DNA of 64,000 nt from Numida meleagris (GCF_002078875.1 NC_034410.1:104928353-104992352); one strand, 5' to 3'. Positions 49,516-61,860 are shown, numbered from the stretch's first letter. Program-made: numbers and translations. The notes: generated by a model from the sequence alone, not told the origin.

Positions 49516-50703
49516 AGTCATAGAATCATAGAATGCCTTAGGTTGGAGGGGACCTGAAAGATCATCTAGTTCCAACGCCCCTGCCATGGGCAGAGTTGCC
49601 AATCAGTAGATCAGGCTGCCTGGGATACCATCCAACCTGGCCTTGAATGTCTTCAGAGATGGGGCATCCACAGCCTCTCTGGGAAACGTGTTCCAGTGCC
49701 TCACCACCCTCTGAGTAAAGAATTTCTTCCTTACATCTAACCTAAATCTTCCCTCTTTTAGTTTAAAGCCATTCTCCCTTGTCACTATCAGACCATGAAA
49801 AAGTTGGTCCCTCTCCTACCTGTAAGCTCCCCTCAGGTACTGGAAGGCCACAGTGAAGTCTCCCTGGAGCCTTCTCTTCTCTAAGCTGAACCAGCCTAAA
49901 TCCCTCAATTATCCGTATAGAAGAAGTGCTCCAGTCCTCTGATCATCTCTGTGGCCCTCCTCTGGACCCACTCCAACAGCTCCACATCCCTCCTGTACAG
50001 GAGTCCCCAGGCTTGGATACAGTACTCCAGATGGAGTTGCACAAGGGCAGAGTAGAGAGGGACAATCCCCTCCCTCTCCCTACTGGCCACCCCTCTTTTG
50101 ATGCAGCCCAAGATACTGTTGGACTTCCAGGCTGCGAGAGCACACTGCTTGCTCACATCCTGCTTTTCATTCACCAGAACCCCCAAGTCCTTCTCTACAG
50201 GGCTGCTCTCATTAAGTTCTTCTCCCACTGAGTACGCATATCTGGGATTGCCCAGACTCCAGAGCAACACCTTGCATTTTACTTTGTTAAACCTCATTAG
50301 ATTTTCACGTGTCCACTTTTTGAGCATGTCAAAGGTCCCTCTAGATGGCGTTTCTCCCTTCTGGTGTGGCATCTGCACCACTCAGCTTGGTGTCATCAGC
50401 AAACTTGCTGAGGATACACTCAATCCCACTGTCTGTGTTGTTGATAGAGAAGTTGAAGAGTACTGTCCTAAAACAGACCCCTCAGGGACACCATTTCTGA
50501 CCAATCTCCACCTGGATATAGAGCTGCTGACAACAACCTGCTGGCTATGAGCATTCCACCATTTCATTATCTACCTTACAGTCCAGCCTTCAAATCCATC
50601 TCTCCAATTCAGAGATAAGGATGTGGTTTTGGGCCATGTCGAAGGCCTTGCACAAGTCCAAGTAGATGACATCAGTTGCCCTTCCTTTGTCCATCAGTGC
50701 TGT
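49516..50703 (-). repeat. Outer CR1 LINE, 3' part (interrupted)
   Basis: This begins with the 3' tail tcatagaatcatagaatgcc and runs in reverse through the ORF2 C-terminus (minus frame 49905-50381, with NPRYAYSVGEELNESSPVEK) and into the reverse-transcriptase region. It stops at tttgtccatcagtgctgt, where a second CR1 starts. The missing continuation resumes at 51978. Confidence 0.9.
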
Positions 50704-51977
50704 TGTAGAATCATAAAATGGCTTGAGTTGGAAGGGACTCCAAGGATCGTGCAGTTCCAAACCCTCTGCTATAGCCAGGACCACCAACCTCCAGATCTGG
50801 TACTAGAACAGGTTGCCCAGAGCCCTATCCAACCTGATCTTGAACACCTCCAGGGACAGAGCATCCACAGTCTCTCCGGGCAGCCTGTTCTGGCACCTCA
50901 CCACTCTCTCTTTAAAGAATTTTCCCCTGACATCCAACCTAAAGTTTCCCTCCTTGAGCTTAAAACCCCCCTTTTCCCCCCTGTCCTATCACTGTCTACC
51001 ATTGGAAAAAGTCAATTCTCCTCCTGTTTATAAATCCCTTTTAAATACTGGAAGGCTGCAATGAGATCTCCTCAAGCCCAGCTCTCTCAGCCTTTGTAGG
51101 GAAGGTGCTCCAGCCTCTGATCATCTTCATGGCCCTCCTCTGGACCCTCTCAAAGAGATCCAAATCTTTCCTGTATCGGGGGCCCCAGACCTGGACGCAG
51201 TACTCCAGATGGGGCCTCAAGAGGGCAGAGTAGAGAGGGACAATCACTTCCCTGTCCCTGCTGGCCACCCCTCTTCTGATGGAGCCCAGGATATCACTGG
51301 CCTTCCGAGCTGCAAGAGCACACTGCTGGCTCACATTCAGTTTTTCATCCACCAGGACCCCCAGGTCCTTCCCCGCAGGGTTACTCTCAAGGAGTTCTTC
51401 TCCTCATCTGTACACGTATCTGGGGTTACTCCGACTCAAGTGCAAAACCTTGCACTTTGCTATGTTGAACCTCGTGAGGTTCTCAGGGGCCCACCTTTCA
51501 AGTTTGTCAAGGTCCCTCTGGATGGCATCTCTTCCTTCTAACATGTCATCTGGACCACTCAGCTTAGTGTCGTAGGCAAACTTGCTGAGGGTGCACTCAA
51601 GCCCATCATTGATGTCATTGATGAAGATGTTGAAGGGCACTGGTCCCAAGGTAGACTCCTGGGGGACACTGCTTGTCACCAGCCTCCACATGGACATAGT
51701 GCCATTCACCACAATCCTCTGCCTATGGCCTTCCAAACAATAGTCCACCCCTCAAATCCATATCTGTCCAATTTAGAGATAAGGATCTCTAAACTGGGGG
51801 GAGAGGGGGCATGTCAAAGGGCTTACGCAAGTCCAGTTAGATGACATCAGTTGCCTTCCCTTTGTCCACTAATGTCATCACTCCATCACAGAAGGCCACC
51901 AGATTAGTCAGGCACAACATTCCCATGCTGGCTGTATCTGATCACCCGCTCATCCCTCATGTGCCTTAACAATCGAT
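50704..51977 (-). repeat. Inner CR1 LINE inserted into the outer copy
   Basis: It has its own 3' tail (tagaatcataaaatggcttg) and ORF2 in reverse. The frames at 51041-51352 and 51404-51748 encode the C-terminal part and a reverse-transcriptase piece with [20 protein letters not shown] and then FAYDTKLSG, where the second position of the expected ADD catalytic box is Tyr. It is inactive. The left edge lies within tgttgtagaatc and the right within gattgtcactcg; a three-base TGT at both joins may be the target duplication. Confidence 0.88.
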
Positions 51978-52785
51978 TGTCACTCGACTGTAGAAGGCCA
52001 CCAGATTGGTCAGACATGATCTGCCCTTGGTGAAGCCATGCTGTCTGTCTTGGATCACCTCCTCATCTTGCATGTGCCTTAACATCTCTTCCTGGAGGAT
52101 CTGCACCATGAGCTTCCCTGGCACAGAGGTGAGGCTTATCAGCCTGTAGTTCTCTGGGTCTTCATTTCTCCCTTTCATGAATATGGGAATTACGGTTTTC
52201 TTTTTCTAGTCACCGGGGACTTTGGCTGACAGCCATGATTTTTCAAATATGATGGAGAGCATCTTGGCAAACACATCAGTCAGTTCCTTCAGAACCCTGG
52301 TATGTGTGTCACCTAGCCCCATAGACCTGTACGCGTTCAGCCTCATGAGATTGTCTCAGACTTGTTCCACTCTTACGCTGGGAAGGATTTTGCTCCCCCA
52401 GCCCCTGCTTCAGGGACATGAGATGTGTGAGAAGCCTGAGTGGCTGATGAAGACCAAGGAAAAAAGAACTCATTAAGAATCTCAGCCTTCTCCATGTCTG
52501 AGGAGGCCAGGACTCACTTTTTGTTTATCAGAGGGGGTACACTCTCCTTTGCCTGTCTCTTCTGCACAGTGTATCTAAAAAAAACCCTTCTTGTTTTTCA
52601 CATTTCTTGCCAAATTCAATTCCATCTGCACCTTGGCTTTCCCCGTCCCATCCCTGCACATCCAAACATTATCTCTATATTCTTCCCAGGCCACCCATTC
52701 CTGCTTCCACCGCTTATACTTTTCCTTTTTATCTCTCACTCTGTCCAGAAGAAGCACTTCAGGTCCTGCATTAAGCAGACTTTAT
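51978..52785 (-). repeat. Outer CR1 LINE, 5' part (continuation)
   Basis: It resumes with tgtcactcgactgtagaagg and ccaccagattggtcagacat, exactly the CR1 text that follows the point where the outer copy broke off. It continues through the upstream part of the reverse-transcriptase domain and the linker to about 52785 (…agaagcacttcaggtcctgc). The minus frame 51966-52178 includes [20 protein letters not shown] and [17 protein letters not shown], classic CR1 reverse-transcriptase blocks. Together with 49516-50703 the outer copy is about 2 kb. Confidence 0.88.
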
Positions 52786-53607
52786 TTCCACAAAATACAG
52801 TCTACATGTCCCTCTTTGACTTCTTTTCTATATTTAGTTAGATTTGGACTTGTGCTAAATGTAGAAGTGGGAAGATTTTAAGTGCTGAGTCAAATTCATA
52901 ATGAGGAAAATAGCAAAAGCCATAAGAGGAAGAGTCCTTCCTATGGTTCCTTTTGTGGTAAGACCCCTTACAGTAAGGACAGGGTGTAAAGAGGCATTGC
53001 TGTTCTGTGGTAAGACTGTATGGGGACTGCAGCTGGTGCATACAGAACTATTTTGTTCTGGAGCTGCTTCCACCCCTGTTGTTTGTTCCCTGTGCACTGT
53101 TCTGGGTCATAGCACAAAAGCATCAGTTTGTACAGCAGGCTGGTGTTAGAGGAGCCAGGCATTTCCCAAGATGGTGATGGTGCTCAGAAGGCTGTACCAC
53201 CTGGGGGCTGCTTTTTTTAGAATGAAAAGTGTCAGCCTGTGCCCAAAGAAAGGACTTTGCCCTGTGCTGGATCTGATGCCTGGGCCCTCCTAATATAGGA
53301 CGCCAAAGCAATATTGCCCTCCGCTGGTCCTGAAACTAGTTTAGCTGCTAATGTAAAATCATTGTCAGTCCCACCAGGGACACTTGGAAGCCAGGCTGGA
53401 GCTCCTGAGCCGTGCAGGTGCTGCTGTCTCTGCTAGGAATTCTCACTGCCCAGCAGCAGCTGCTGCAGGGCCATGGCATGGGAGGGAGCTGAGACCCAGC
53501 CATGTGCTGCAGAAACCTGTGCTCTGCAGGAAGCTCTTGTTCAGTGGATTTATTGCTTAGCTTCTGCTCAGAGCGGGGGGAAGCTTTGCTTAGTGTGAGC
53601 TCCAGAG

Positions 53608-53668
53608 TTGTCCAGCTAGGTGATCTTTGAGGTCCTTTCCAATCCAAGCCATTCTATGATTCTATGAA
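53608..53668 (+). repeat. CR1 LINE 3' end fragment
   Basis: The stretch gatctttgaggtcctttcca and the 3' repeat cattctatgattctatgaac, in plus orientation, about 60 bp. Confidence 0.85.
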
Positions 53669-54394
53669 CAGAAGCCTCTGTAAGTAAGGGAGTGTCTCAG
53701 GTCTCCTTAACATTTCAGGTTGCTAAAAGCCTGCAGCATTATGTACATCCATGTTTTCATGTATTGTGTCTGCGCTGGTAAGGAGGTGAGGTACGTAGGA
53801 AACTTCTGCAGCTCACTCTTCTGGCACTGGCTCCAAGGCTCTGAACAGGGCCAGCATCAGCCCATCCTTTTGGCTCTGCACAATTCCTGAGTAATACAAA
53901 GCAAAATCTATCCAAATATGAGCATCCAACAGCTTCATGCTAAGATCAAGGGAGGTTAAATATTTCCCATGTAGTACCTGCACCTTTATCTTGCCCGCTG
54001 GTGACGCTGGGGAGGTTTGCTAGGTAGGCACTCCTGGGATACTGCAGTGCAGTGATTAAATGTCCTGGCATTTAGGTGGTCATAATTAGGCTTTCTGTGA
54101 GCAGCCTTTGAAGATAAATAATAGAAATTCACACCAATCTTGCTCCTACAGTTTTTTTTTTTTTCATCCTATTTGGAGGCAGGCTTAATGTGAGAGTGGG
54201 AAATAAGGTGTATAAATCTCCTTGAGTGCTTTGAGCAATTGCCAATTGCCTTCAGGAGCTCTGGAAGTTGCTACCTTGGCTTCCCCTGCTCAGACTTTTA
54301 ACTTGCTGTTCTCAGCATCACTTCTGGGAATAAAACCATTGCTGGCATGCAGTTGGCTTCTTCAAGAGCTGCTCATCTAAAGACACACAGATCT

Positions 54395-54525
54395 TAGAAT
54401 CATAGAATCGCAGAATCATTAAGGTTGGAAAAGACCACTAAGATCATCTAGGCCAACTATCAGCCCATCACCACCATGCCCACTAAATTCCATCCTATCA
54501 TGGATGCTTCTAAGCATGGAATATC
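54395..54525 (-). repeat. CR1 LINE 3' fragment
   Basis: The tail agaatcatagaatcgcagaa then aggttggaaaagaccactaa and gatcatctaggccaactatc. It is 5'-truncated after about 130 bp. Confidence 0.88.
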
Positions 54526-55643
54526 AGTGAGAAGTAAGTTCAAGACCACAGTGGCTGGCTGAAGTGCAAAAGATTTTAATAGCAATACTCTCATTGCAAA
54601 TCACCATACATAAGACTAACTTCTTTGATTTCCACCATCATTTTTTAATTCAATGAAGTTTGAAGAGATGCATGAGAGCAGCTTGGGTTGGAGAGAGCTT
54701 TCTTGCAGAGTTAAGGACTTAATTTTAGAATAATTCCCAGTAAGTCACTAGGAAAGATTATGGGCTGTGAGATTTTGCAGGGTTTTAAGAGTTACATTGC
54801 CCCTTCCAACGTTATCTGCAAGTCCTGCGTGTGTGTGATAAATAACACCATGGTTAACAAAAGACAGGGACCAACAAACGTCCTTGCAAACTAGGAGAGA
54901 TCTGTTTTCCAGACAGCGAGGTAGTGAGAGCTACAGTTGTTGTTCTAATGCTGTTAATGGGCGACAGTATGCTAATTAGTCAGATTAACTAAGCGGGTGA
55001 GTCATGCACTAACCCTTCTTGAAAGAAAGTGCCCATTTTGAGATGCTAAATGAGAACATAAATGCAATCAGGCATACAATTCTTGAAAGATAAGACGAGT
55101 GCAGACCTGCTTGTTAATGTAGCCAGTAAAATTAATTCTGTTCTGAAGCGGGGTGCACTTTTCCTCATTCAGGGTTCATTTTAACAGAAAAAGGTACGGA
55201 ACCTTCAGATACATCCAGTGCATTTCACTCGGGTCTAAGTATCTTGGATGACCTAGCATTACAAGGTATTTCTGAAATTCTTTGCTGTGTTTGCACCTTT
55301 GGAGAGAATTCCATTTTTTTTTAATTAGAGGCATTCAGACGTTTCAAATGTAGACAAAACTATAATATTCTGAAAAAATACAAAGCCTTTCATCTATAAT
55401 TGAAGAAAAATCTCAGAAATGTTTATTGCAAATGCTCAAGAACTTATACTGTGTGAGTGCCATCTCCTAAATTTGAGAAGGTAGCACGGATGTGTGAAAG
55501 GACCATAGATGTTGTGCTGCCATGGGACAAAGTGCCCTTCTATGGAGGAGGTTGATGCTGCTTTTTGTGAGATACAGCCTTAATTGGTGGTCACCTTCTA
55601 TGTGCATGTTAGCCTATTTTAGCATTTCTCTCTTCATCACTCA

Positions 55644-55800
55644 CAGAACCACAGAATCAGCAGGGGTCCATAGAGCCCAGCCTCTGCTCAATCAGGAACA
55701 CCTAGAGCAGGGTGCCCAGGTCCACATCCAAGCAGGTTCTGAAGATCTCCAAGAATAAGAACACACAACCTCTGGGAAACCTGTTCCAGGGAAGCAGGAT
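55644..55800 (-). repeat. Diverged CR1-like 3' fragment
   Basis: The stretch cacagaaccacagaatcagc, then gggtgcccaggtccacatcc and acctctgggaaacctgttcc, follows CR1 order in reverse. It is more diverged than the neighbouring copies. Confidence 0.7.
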
Positions 55801-55904
55801 GCTGTAAGCTTCCTCTTTGCAGTACCCTACCCTCGCTATCACTGAAATAAGTGGCCAAAGTCTCTATCAATCCCACAGGTGGCCCAGGACCAGGGTGTGT
55901 ACTT

Positions 55905-56150
55905 AGAGGGACCAAGACTTGGGCATCAGCACTGCTCCTCTGGTATGACATGGGCATCCTCACAGGGCATCCCACCAGCCTTATTCCAAGTATGGGATGC
56001 AAGCATCAATGCTGTTCATGGGGCATCCCAGTGGGCACCAGCACCATTCCCATTGTGGCACACAGGCATTGAGATGGGACACAAGCACCTCACCAGTCAC
56101 CAGCACCACTCCCAGGTACACCTCAGGGGTGTGCTTCACTCCCAGGGGAT
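55905..56150. repeat. Degenerate tandem repeat, unit about 50-56 bp
   Basis: Recurrent blocks of gggcatcagcac, gggcatcc/gcatccca and caccagcacc...cc recur at roughly 50-56 bp spacing, three to four times. The units are too worn for a clean consensus. Confidence 0.4.
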
Positions 56151-57119
56151 GCAGGAGCTGCCAGGGACATGCTTCTCAGAAACCAAAAAGGTGCATGTCT
56201 CCATCCTAGTGGCTTGCCCAGTTCCCATCCACCTCCAGCTGCCAACCAGGCTCTGTGAACAGACCCCACAGACAGATAACAGCAGACAGGCACGGCTTCA
56301 CTGTTCTCTACTGGCTCTGTGGGCCACAGAGCAGCCTATGCTGGGGAATGCAGTGGGCTCTATGCATGTCCTGGACGTAAATATGCATGCTACAGGGTGA
56401 GCAGTGGGGACATGGCTGCAGGAGAGGAACAAGTTATCCCCTGAATACAGGTCATGGTAACAAGCTGTGTGACCCCAAGTCTTGTCAGGTGTGGGGAGGT
56501 TTGACAAAAGGACAAATGCCACAGGTTAAATTTGAAAATTTATAGGTATTTTTGATGAAGGAGAAGCAAACTCTGCTCAGTCAAGAGGCCACGCTCCCCA
56601 AAATCTTACAGAGTCTCCACAGGTACACATTGTAACATCCAAAATGAGTCAGAAAGGGGGAAATGGAAGAAATCTTACAGGAACAAAACTTCTCTGCTCT
56701 CCTCTTTCTTCCCCTCCTCTCTCTAGGCTGTAACACCAGGCCAGGTGTTATAAGACTGGCTGCACACCCAAAAGTGTGTGCCAAGGACTCGTCTTAACCC
56801 GAATGGTCCCCCCCATTGTGGGAGTGGGATGAGAATTGAGAGGGAAGGTGGTGGTGGGAGAGGGTAACGTGGCCGTAATCGATGTTGAAATGGGTGCTAT
56901 AACTTTTCCATACATTGCTTTATTTTAGCAATTAGGCCCAGTATAACCTCCTCTTTCCCCAGACTGCCATCAGTGTTTTCACCACTAATGACATGCAGGA
57001 GCCTCCAGATCCAGTGGAAGAGCAACTGGGAGCTCTCAGTAGCTGGGCATGACCCTATGTCACAGACCAGCCCCCCCACAGCTACGGGCACAGGGACAAA
57101 ATCTTACCTGGAGTCCATT

Positions 57120-57830
57120 CTGTATAAATGGCCTGCTCAAGCAGCCCCAGCCAGAGCCCAGTGCCCAGGATCACATATGGGGGTTTTAAAGATCTCCAAG
57201 GAGACTCCACAACTTCTCTGGGCAACCTGTGCCAGTGCTCGATTACCCACACAGCGCAGAAGTGCTCCCTGGTGTTCAGAGGGAACTTCTTGTGTACCAG
57301 TTTGTGCCCCTTGCCTCTTGTTCTGGCACTGGACACCACTGACAAGAGCCTGGCTCCATCCTCTCTGTTCCTCCCTTCAGGCATTTAGGGGTGTGGATGG
57401 TATCCCCCTGAGCCTCCACATCTCTAGGCTGAGCAGTCCCAGCTCTCAGACTCTCCGCACAGAAGAGGTGATCCAGGCCCTTCAGCATTTTAGTGGCCCT
57501 CTGGACTCTCTCTGGTGTGACCAGGTCACTCTTGCACTGGAAAGCGCAGCCCTGGGCTCAGCACCCCAGCTGTGGCCTCCTCAGAGATGAGCAGAGGAAC
57601 AGGACCATGCCTCCAGACATACTGCCAGTACTTGGCCTCAGGCAGCCCAGGACACCATTTGCCTTAGTTTCCAGTGCTCACTGCTGACTCATGTTCAACT
57701 TGGTGTCCAGTAGGACTCCTAGGTCCTTTCCAGCTGAGTATCCCCAGTATGTCATGATGCCTGGGGTTGTTCCTCCCCAGGTGCAAAAATTTGCCCTTCC
57801 CCTCGCTGAATCCTTTGGGGCTCCTATCTG
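57120..57830 (-). repeat. CR1 LINE fragment, ORF2 C-terminal region, tail missing
   Basis: In reverse this reads through CR1 text such as ctctgggcaacctgtgccag, gaagtgctccctggtgttca and ggcctcaggcagcccaggac (the last two diverged). Minus frames 57082-57384 and 57276-57488 hold broken pieces ([13 protein letters not shown]). There is no 3' tail repeat, and every frame is interrupted. A hAT-like fragment adjoins it at about 57.9 kb. Confidence 0.8.
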
Positions 57831-57899
57831 AAACTATTTTCAAGGGTGAAGCACAGGAAGAGTAAAATTTCATCAAAAATCTCTGGCAAACACTTTGAG

Positions 57900-58134
57900 A
57901 ACTCACTAAGAACTGCAGCCATCGTCACTGAATCAGACTGATGTGTTAGTTTCACAAAAACAGTCACCTATCTCACTAGTTTTATGCTCTCTTTCGTTTT
58001 AATAAAAAATATTAAAAAATAAAATAAGCTTTGTTACTTATATCCATTAGCTATACAATATATTTTACATGAGGCCTAAGACAATTCCTCTTCATTCAGT
58101 GTGGCCCAGGCAAGCCAAAAGGTTGGACACCCAA
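57900..58134 (-). mobile_element. hAT/Charlie-like DNA transposon end
   Basis: Read on the minus strand from 58134, gggtgtccaaccttttggct and tgcctgggccacactgaatg, then gaattgtcttaggcctcatg, follow the order of a vertebrate hAT (Charlie-type) terminal region as I remember it. In the chicken genome the Charlie group is the known hAT family. The matching opposite terminus was not found, so this is one end only, and the inner boundary near 57900 is a guess. Confidence 0.6.
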
Positions 58135-58141
58135 CCTTTTG
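58116..58141. repeat. 11-bp perfect hairpin at the hAT-like end
   Basis: caaaaggttgg (58116-58126), loop acac, ccaaccttttg (58131-58141). The first arm belongs to the terminal region of the hAT-like element and the second lies just outside, or is a flipped copy of that terminus. Confidence 0.75.
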
Positions 58142-58599
58142 TTAGTGATGCTTTGGTCATGATGTCCAGACTGAAATCTGTGCCAGCTTTCCACGTGTCT
58201 GACATGGAGACAGGAGGCAGCATCTGCATGCAAAAGGCTCTGAGGGAACGATACCTGTGAGGTGGTCATCAGGACTCTGAGAAGAAAATACAGGCCTCAC
58301 CACAGCTCCCAGGGGTACTGAATTCACCAGCTTGGTTTTCTATGATGTCTCACACTTGTTTTCAAATGCACTGTTAACACATAATTTGCCAGAACTGGCA
58401 ATTTTTCTTAAAGATTTCCTTCTCCTCCAGTCTGATTCCAAGTCAGCTCCTGGGCAATAGGACTGCAGAAATGTTGGCTCCATCAGTCTTCCTTCCCTGC
58501 TAACCCAAAAGATTTCCAGTGCCATTGCAGTAGCTGCTGTTTCCACCCCAAAAGGTGGCTGCACTTAGGTGACTGGTGAAGTGATCCCCATATATATTT

Positions 58600-58660
58600 G
58601 CAATTCTCTGAAGCGCCTTGAGGCTTGCAAAAGGCACTATATAAATCAATTAATAACAAT
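58600..58660 (+). repeat. Ancient LINE/SINE 3' tail-like fragment
   Basis: The run aagcgccttgaggcttgcaa then ggcactatataaatcaatta is the form of the 3' tail shared by old CR1/L3-type LINEs and their SINEs (the pattern aagcgc...ggcgctatataaat). Nothing upstream could be assigned to a body. Confidence 0.5.
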
Positions 58661-61600
58661 ATCAGAGGTCAGTCAGCCAATAAGAATACAATTTAGTTTA
58701 ATGAGAGATAAATAAGACAGACAGAGTGAGAGGGGAAGGGAACCACAATGCTCCTTGCTTGGTGCCAGGCTCTGAATATGCCAGCTCCTCGCTTTATCAC
58801 AGTGATCATCAGAAACACGAAAGATAATTGTGTCATTGCCATTTCTTAGTCCAGCGTAATATCTATTACTGGTTTTGATGTCTTACTCAGCGCTGCACCA
58901 GTTTGATTTTAGGAAGAGTGTACATTATTTTCATGAAAACAAATATGAGCATGAGGAAGCATTTTTCCCTTGCGTGCAATTCCTACTAAAGAATTTACAT
59001 TCTTCTAATTTACTGGTTTACTGCACCACTTAGTGCACTCCTGAGATGTGCAGAATGTCCTCGCCGTTAAGAATGTGCAGATGAAATTTACCCTTTTTGC
59101 ACTGAATCACTCACTCTTCCCTTGGAAGTCACCATGCTCTTTCCTCCCTCTAAATCTCCTTTAACCATTCTAATAAAAGAATAGATTACTCTGCACAGTC
59201 ACAAAATGGATCCCAAGCACTGGCTGGCAATTTATATGGATTTCAGGACTGTTTGGTATTTTTGTGACCACTCTTGTTCACTCTGCTTAAGCAGGTGAAA
59301 GGAACGACATTGCTTTACATTTGATTCTTCGTATTAAATGGCACTATAGATGTAGAAACGAAAATTCTCCATTGTAGCCCCAAACAGAAGGCTGGGCTGC
59401 TGTCTTCAGTGACAGTATTTGATAGTTTGCCAGAAGATTCAGAGGACATGGGGAGACATCCCTTAATGGAGGAGGGGAGGGGATGGAGGAGTCCTGTGTG
59501 GAAAGAAGCAGAAGTGTTTTGTGCTTGTGCCCCACACAAGCTGCAATGCTTCTTGCTGCGTCTGTGTCCACAAAGACATGGTGGGATGCACTGAGTGATG
59601 CTGGAGGTTGAAGCTCCTGCCCAGCCCCTGCATGGGCCCTTCCTGGAGTCCCTCAGTGTCCTGATGGAGCATCCTCATGAATGTGGGGAACTGAGGAAAG
59701 GTCCAAGGCTTGGCTTTACAGAAACAGCCATTAGCAGCAGAGCATGAAACGTGTGTCTGAAGCAGAGTACAGCAATATGGATAATTCCCAGCAAGTGAGC
59801 TCATAGCTGTAGGGCAAGGCTGACTTGGGTTAAAATTCAACACAGTTTAGTGTAGGGCCATTATGTGCAGAATCTGCTCACCTGGCACTCCCCAACACTT
59901 GCTGCATCTGCACACTGAGTCTGGCAGTTCCCTATACCTTGCACTAGTGAGGCTGTCGTTCAGACCTCAGGCCCTATGGCATGTCTGAAGGATGCAAATG
60001 GTGGGGGGGTGGAAGAGACATTCTTAAATCTCCTTGGCAAAAGCCAAGGCCAAATGGTGGTGACCGTGCACATCGGCACATCCAAGGTTGCATCCCCAAA
60101 AATGCCACTTACATTTTCGTGTCTTTTTGTGTGCCTTAGAATAATTGCCTGTGCAAATCTGAGGCTGTCTGCTTCACATTTCTTTAATCCACATGCAGCA
60201 GCTCGGATCTGGACATGAAAGCATTGCTTCTGCAAGGGGGGCTGTTCTTTGTTCTCTCCTCCATCTCCCCCCAGAAACCCCAGCCCTGGAAAGCCTAACA
60301 AAAGATTAGCTCAGGCCGTAATGTAAATAGCCAGACAGAGAACAGAATGGCTTCTTTTATAAAACTTAACATCCCAAAGCTCTACTGATTTCATTGTCAT
60401 TATGGTAGTGATTAATTTGACCCAAAGTACTGCCACCCACTGTTAAAGCCTTCGCTGCATCCCTGTTGATAGCTCTCATGACAGAGATTACAGTCTGCCA
60501 CTGCCTTGTCCATAATTAGTACTTGTCAAAATGAGATTTGCCTGTGGTAGCCCACTGCCCATGAGAAACCCATTCAAAATTATAACACGCTTTGGAAAAT
60601 AGAGGACAGTTCATCCTCTAATTGGAACCAGTGAGTAGAGGATGAAGACTTTCTCATCTACTGAGTGTTGCTCCGGATCAAAAATGAGATTCTCGGAGTT
60701 CTCTCTGTCAGCACCTGCCCTGTGGCCCAGGAGCACTGGGGTGAGCTGCACACTGCAGGCAGTGGAGGAGGGAAGAGGGCAGGAAGCCACACGGTGCTGG
60801 GCTGCCTGATGTGTGAGGTTCACAGCGACAGGGATGTAGGAGCCCAAGGCTTCCCCAACAGTACGGGATGGACTGGACATGGAGTCTGATGTGACATTCA
60901 CTACAATCCTTTACTTCTTTTTCCCATGGTAAGAGGAATGGGAAGTGTTGGTGCAGCCTGAAAGCAAAGACTCAGTAACCACATCCAGTATCGCTAAAGA
61001 GTGCGATAACACTCTTTGCTTACACTCCGCACTACAGTGCCAGTGCACGGCATTTGCCGACATGAAACATGCAATGAGGCAGAAGTATCTGCTCTTGCCA
61101 TTGCCAGATCAAGAAGTGGCAATGTTAAAAAAGAAAGGAACAGAGAAGGGGAAACAGGCCTGGCGAAATGAGGTGTGGGCAGTGGCTGTGCTAGGGACTT
61201 TGTTTCAACCATGGCAGTATTTTACATTTTACGGGATGAATTTGGGATGGGCACAGAAATGATAAACACTATCAGAATAAGCAACCACACTGGAATCAAC
61301 TGAGGTTGATCTGTGATTACATTCCTCACAGGGCAAAGGGAAGAGCTGGTGCTTTCATGATCAGAGGGACAAATCTATATAGCTATCAGATTTATTCTCA
61401 CTTGAGACCCATTCTGAAAATAAAAAGAAGGAATCCAGACAATGGCAGCTTTGTTCTAGCCAAAATAGAGCACAGCTGGAAAATCTTCTGTCTTTTCATT
61501 TCAGGTACTGACAGTGCTCAGTTGCTTATGAAACTGATGGAGAACATATTGTGGCAAAAGTGTATTGCTGGAGAATAATTCACAAGAGGTGGAAGAGGTG

Positions 61601-61730
61601 GTAGTGTGCCAGATACATGTATTTTTCACAAATGCATTTCATTTCTTTCCACTGAAAGAAGCAAAAGAGCTTAAAAGATGACAGGATTTTTTTGCTAAGT
61701 GCCCAGCCACTGATAAAAGTGCCACACTGG
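58661..61730. other. Intergenic stretch, no recognised feature
   Basis: About 3 kb. Frames of 96 to 126 codons (for example 59463-59843 minus, 60945-61262 plus) have no domain, no splice context and no family resemblance that I can identify. Confidence 0.5.
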
Positions 61731-61860
61731 AGGTACTCAAACTGTGTGGACATGGCACTGAGGGACATGGTAAGTGGACATGGTGGGAACAGGCTTACAA
61801 TTGGACTAGGGCGTCTTAGTGGTCTTTTCCAACCTTAGTGATTCTGTGGTTCTGTGACAT
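61731..61860 (+). repeat. CR1 LINE 3' fragment
   Basis: The stretch ggacatggcactgagggaca, then tcttagtggtcttttccaac and cttagtgattctgtggttct, gives the CR1 3' UTR and a decayed tail on the plus strand. Confidence 0.85.

Larger units (their letters stand above)
52786..55643. other. Intergenic stretch with two short CR1 ends
   Basis: Apart from the CR1 ends at 53608-53668 and 54395-54525, nothing is recognised in this 2.9 kb. Confidence 0.5.

Noticed and set aside
55879..56400. 173-codon plus-strand frame
   Set aside because: It crosses a degenerate tandem repeat, has no known domain or splice signals, and the overlapping frames are also open.
59463..60301. Minus-strand frames of 126 and 113 codons
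   Set aside because: No domain, no shared splice phase, and no similarity I recognise.
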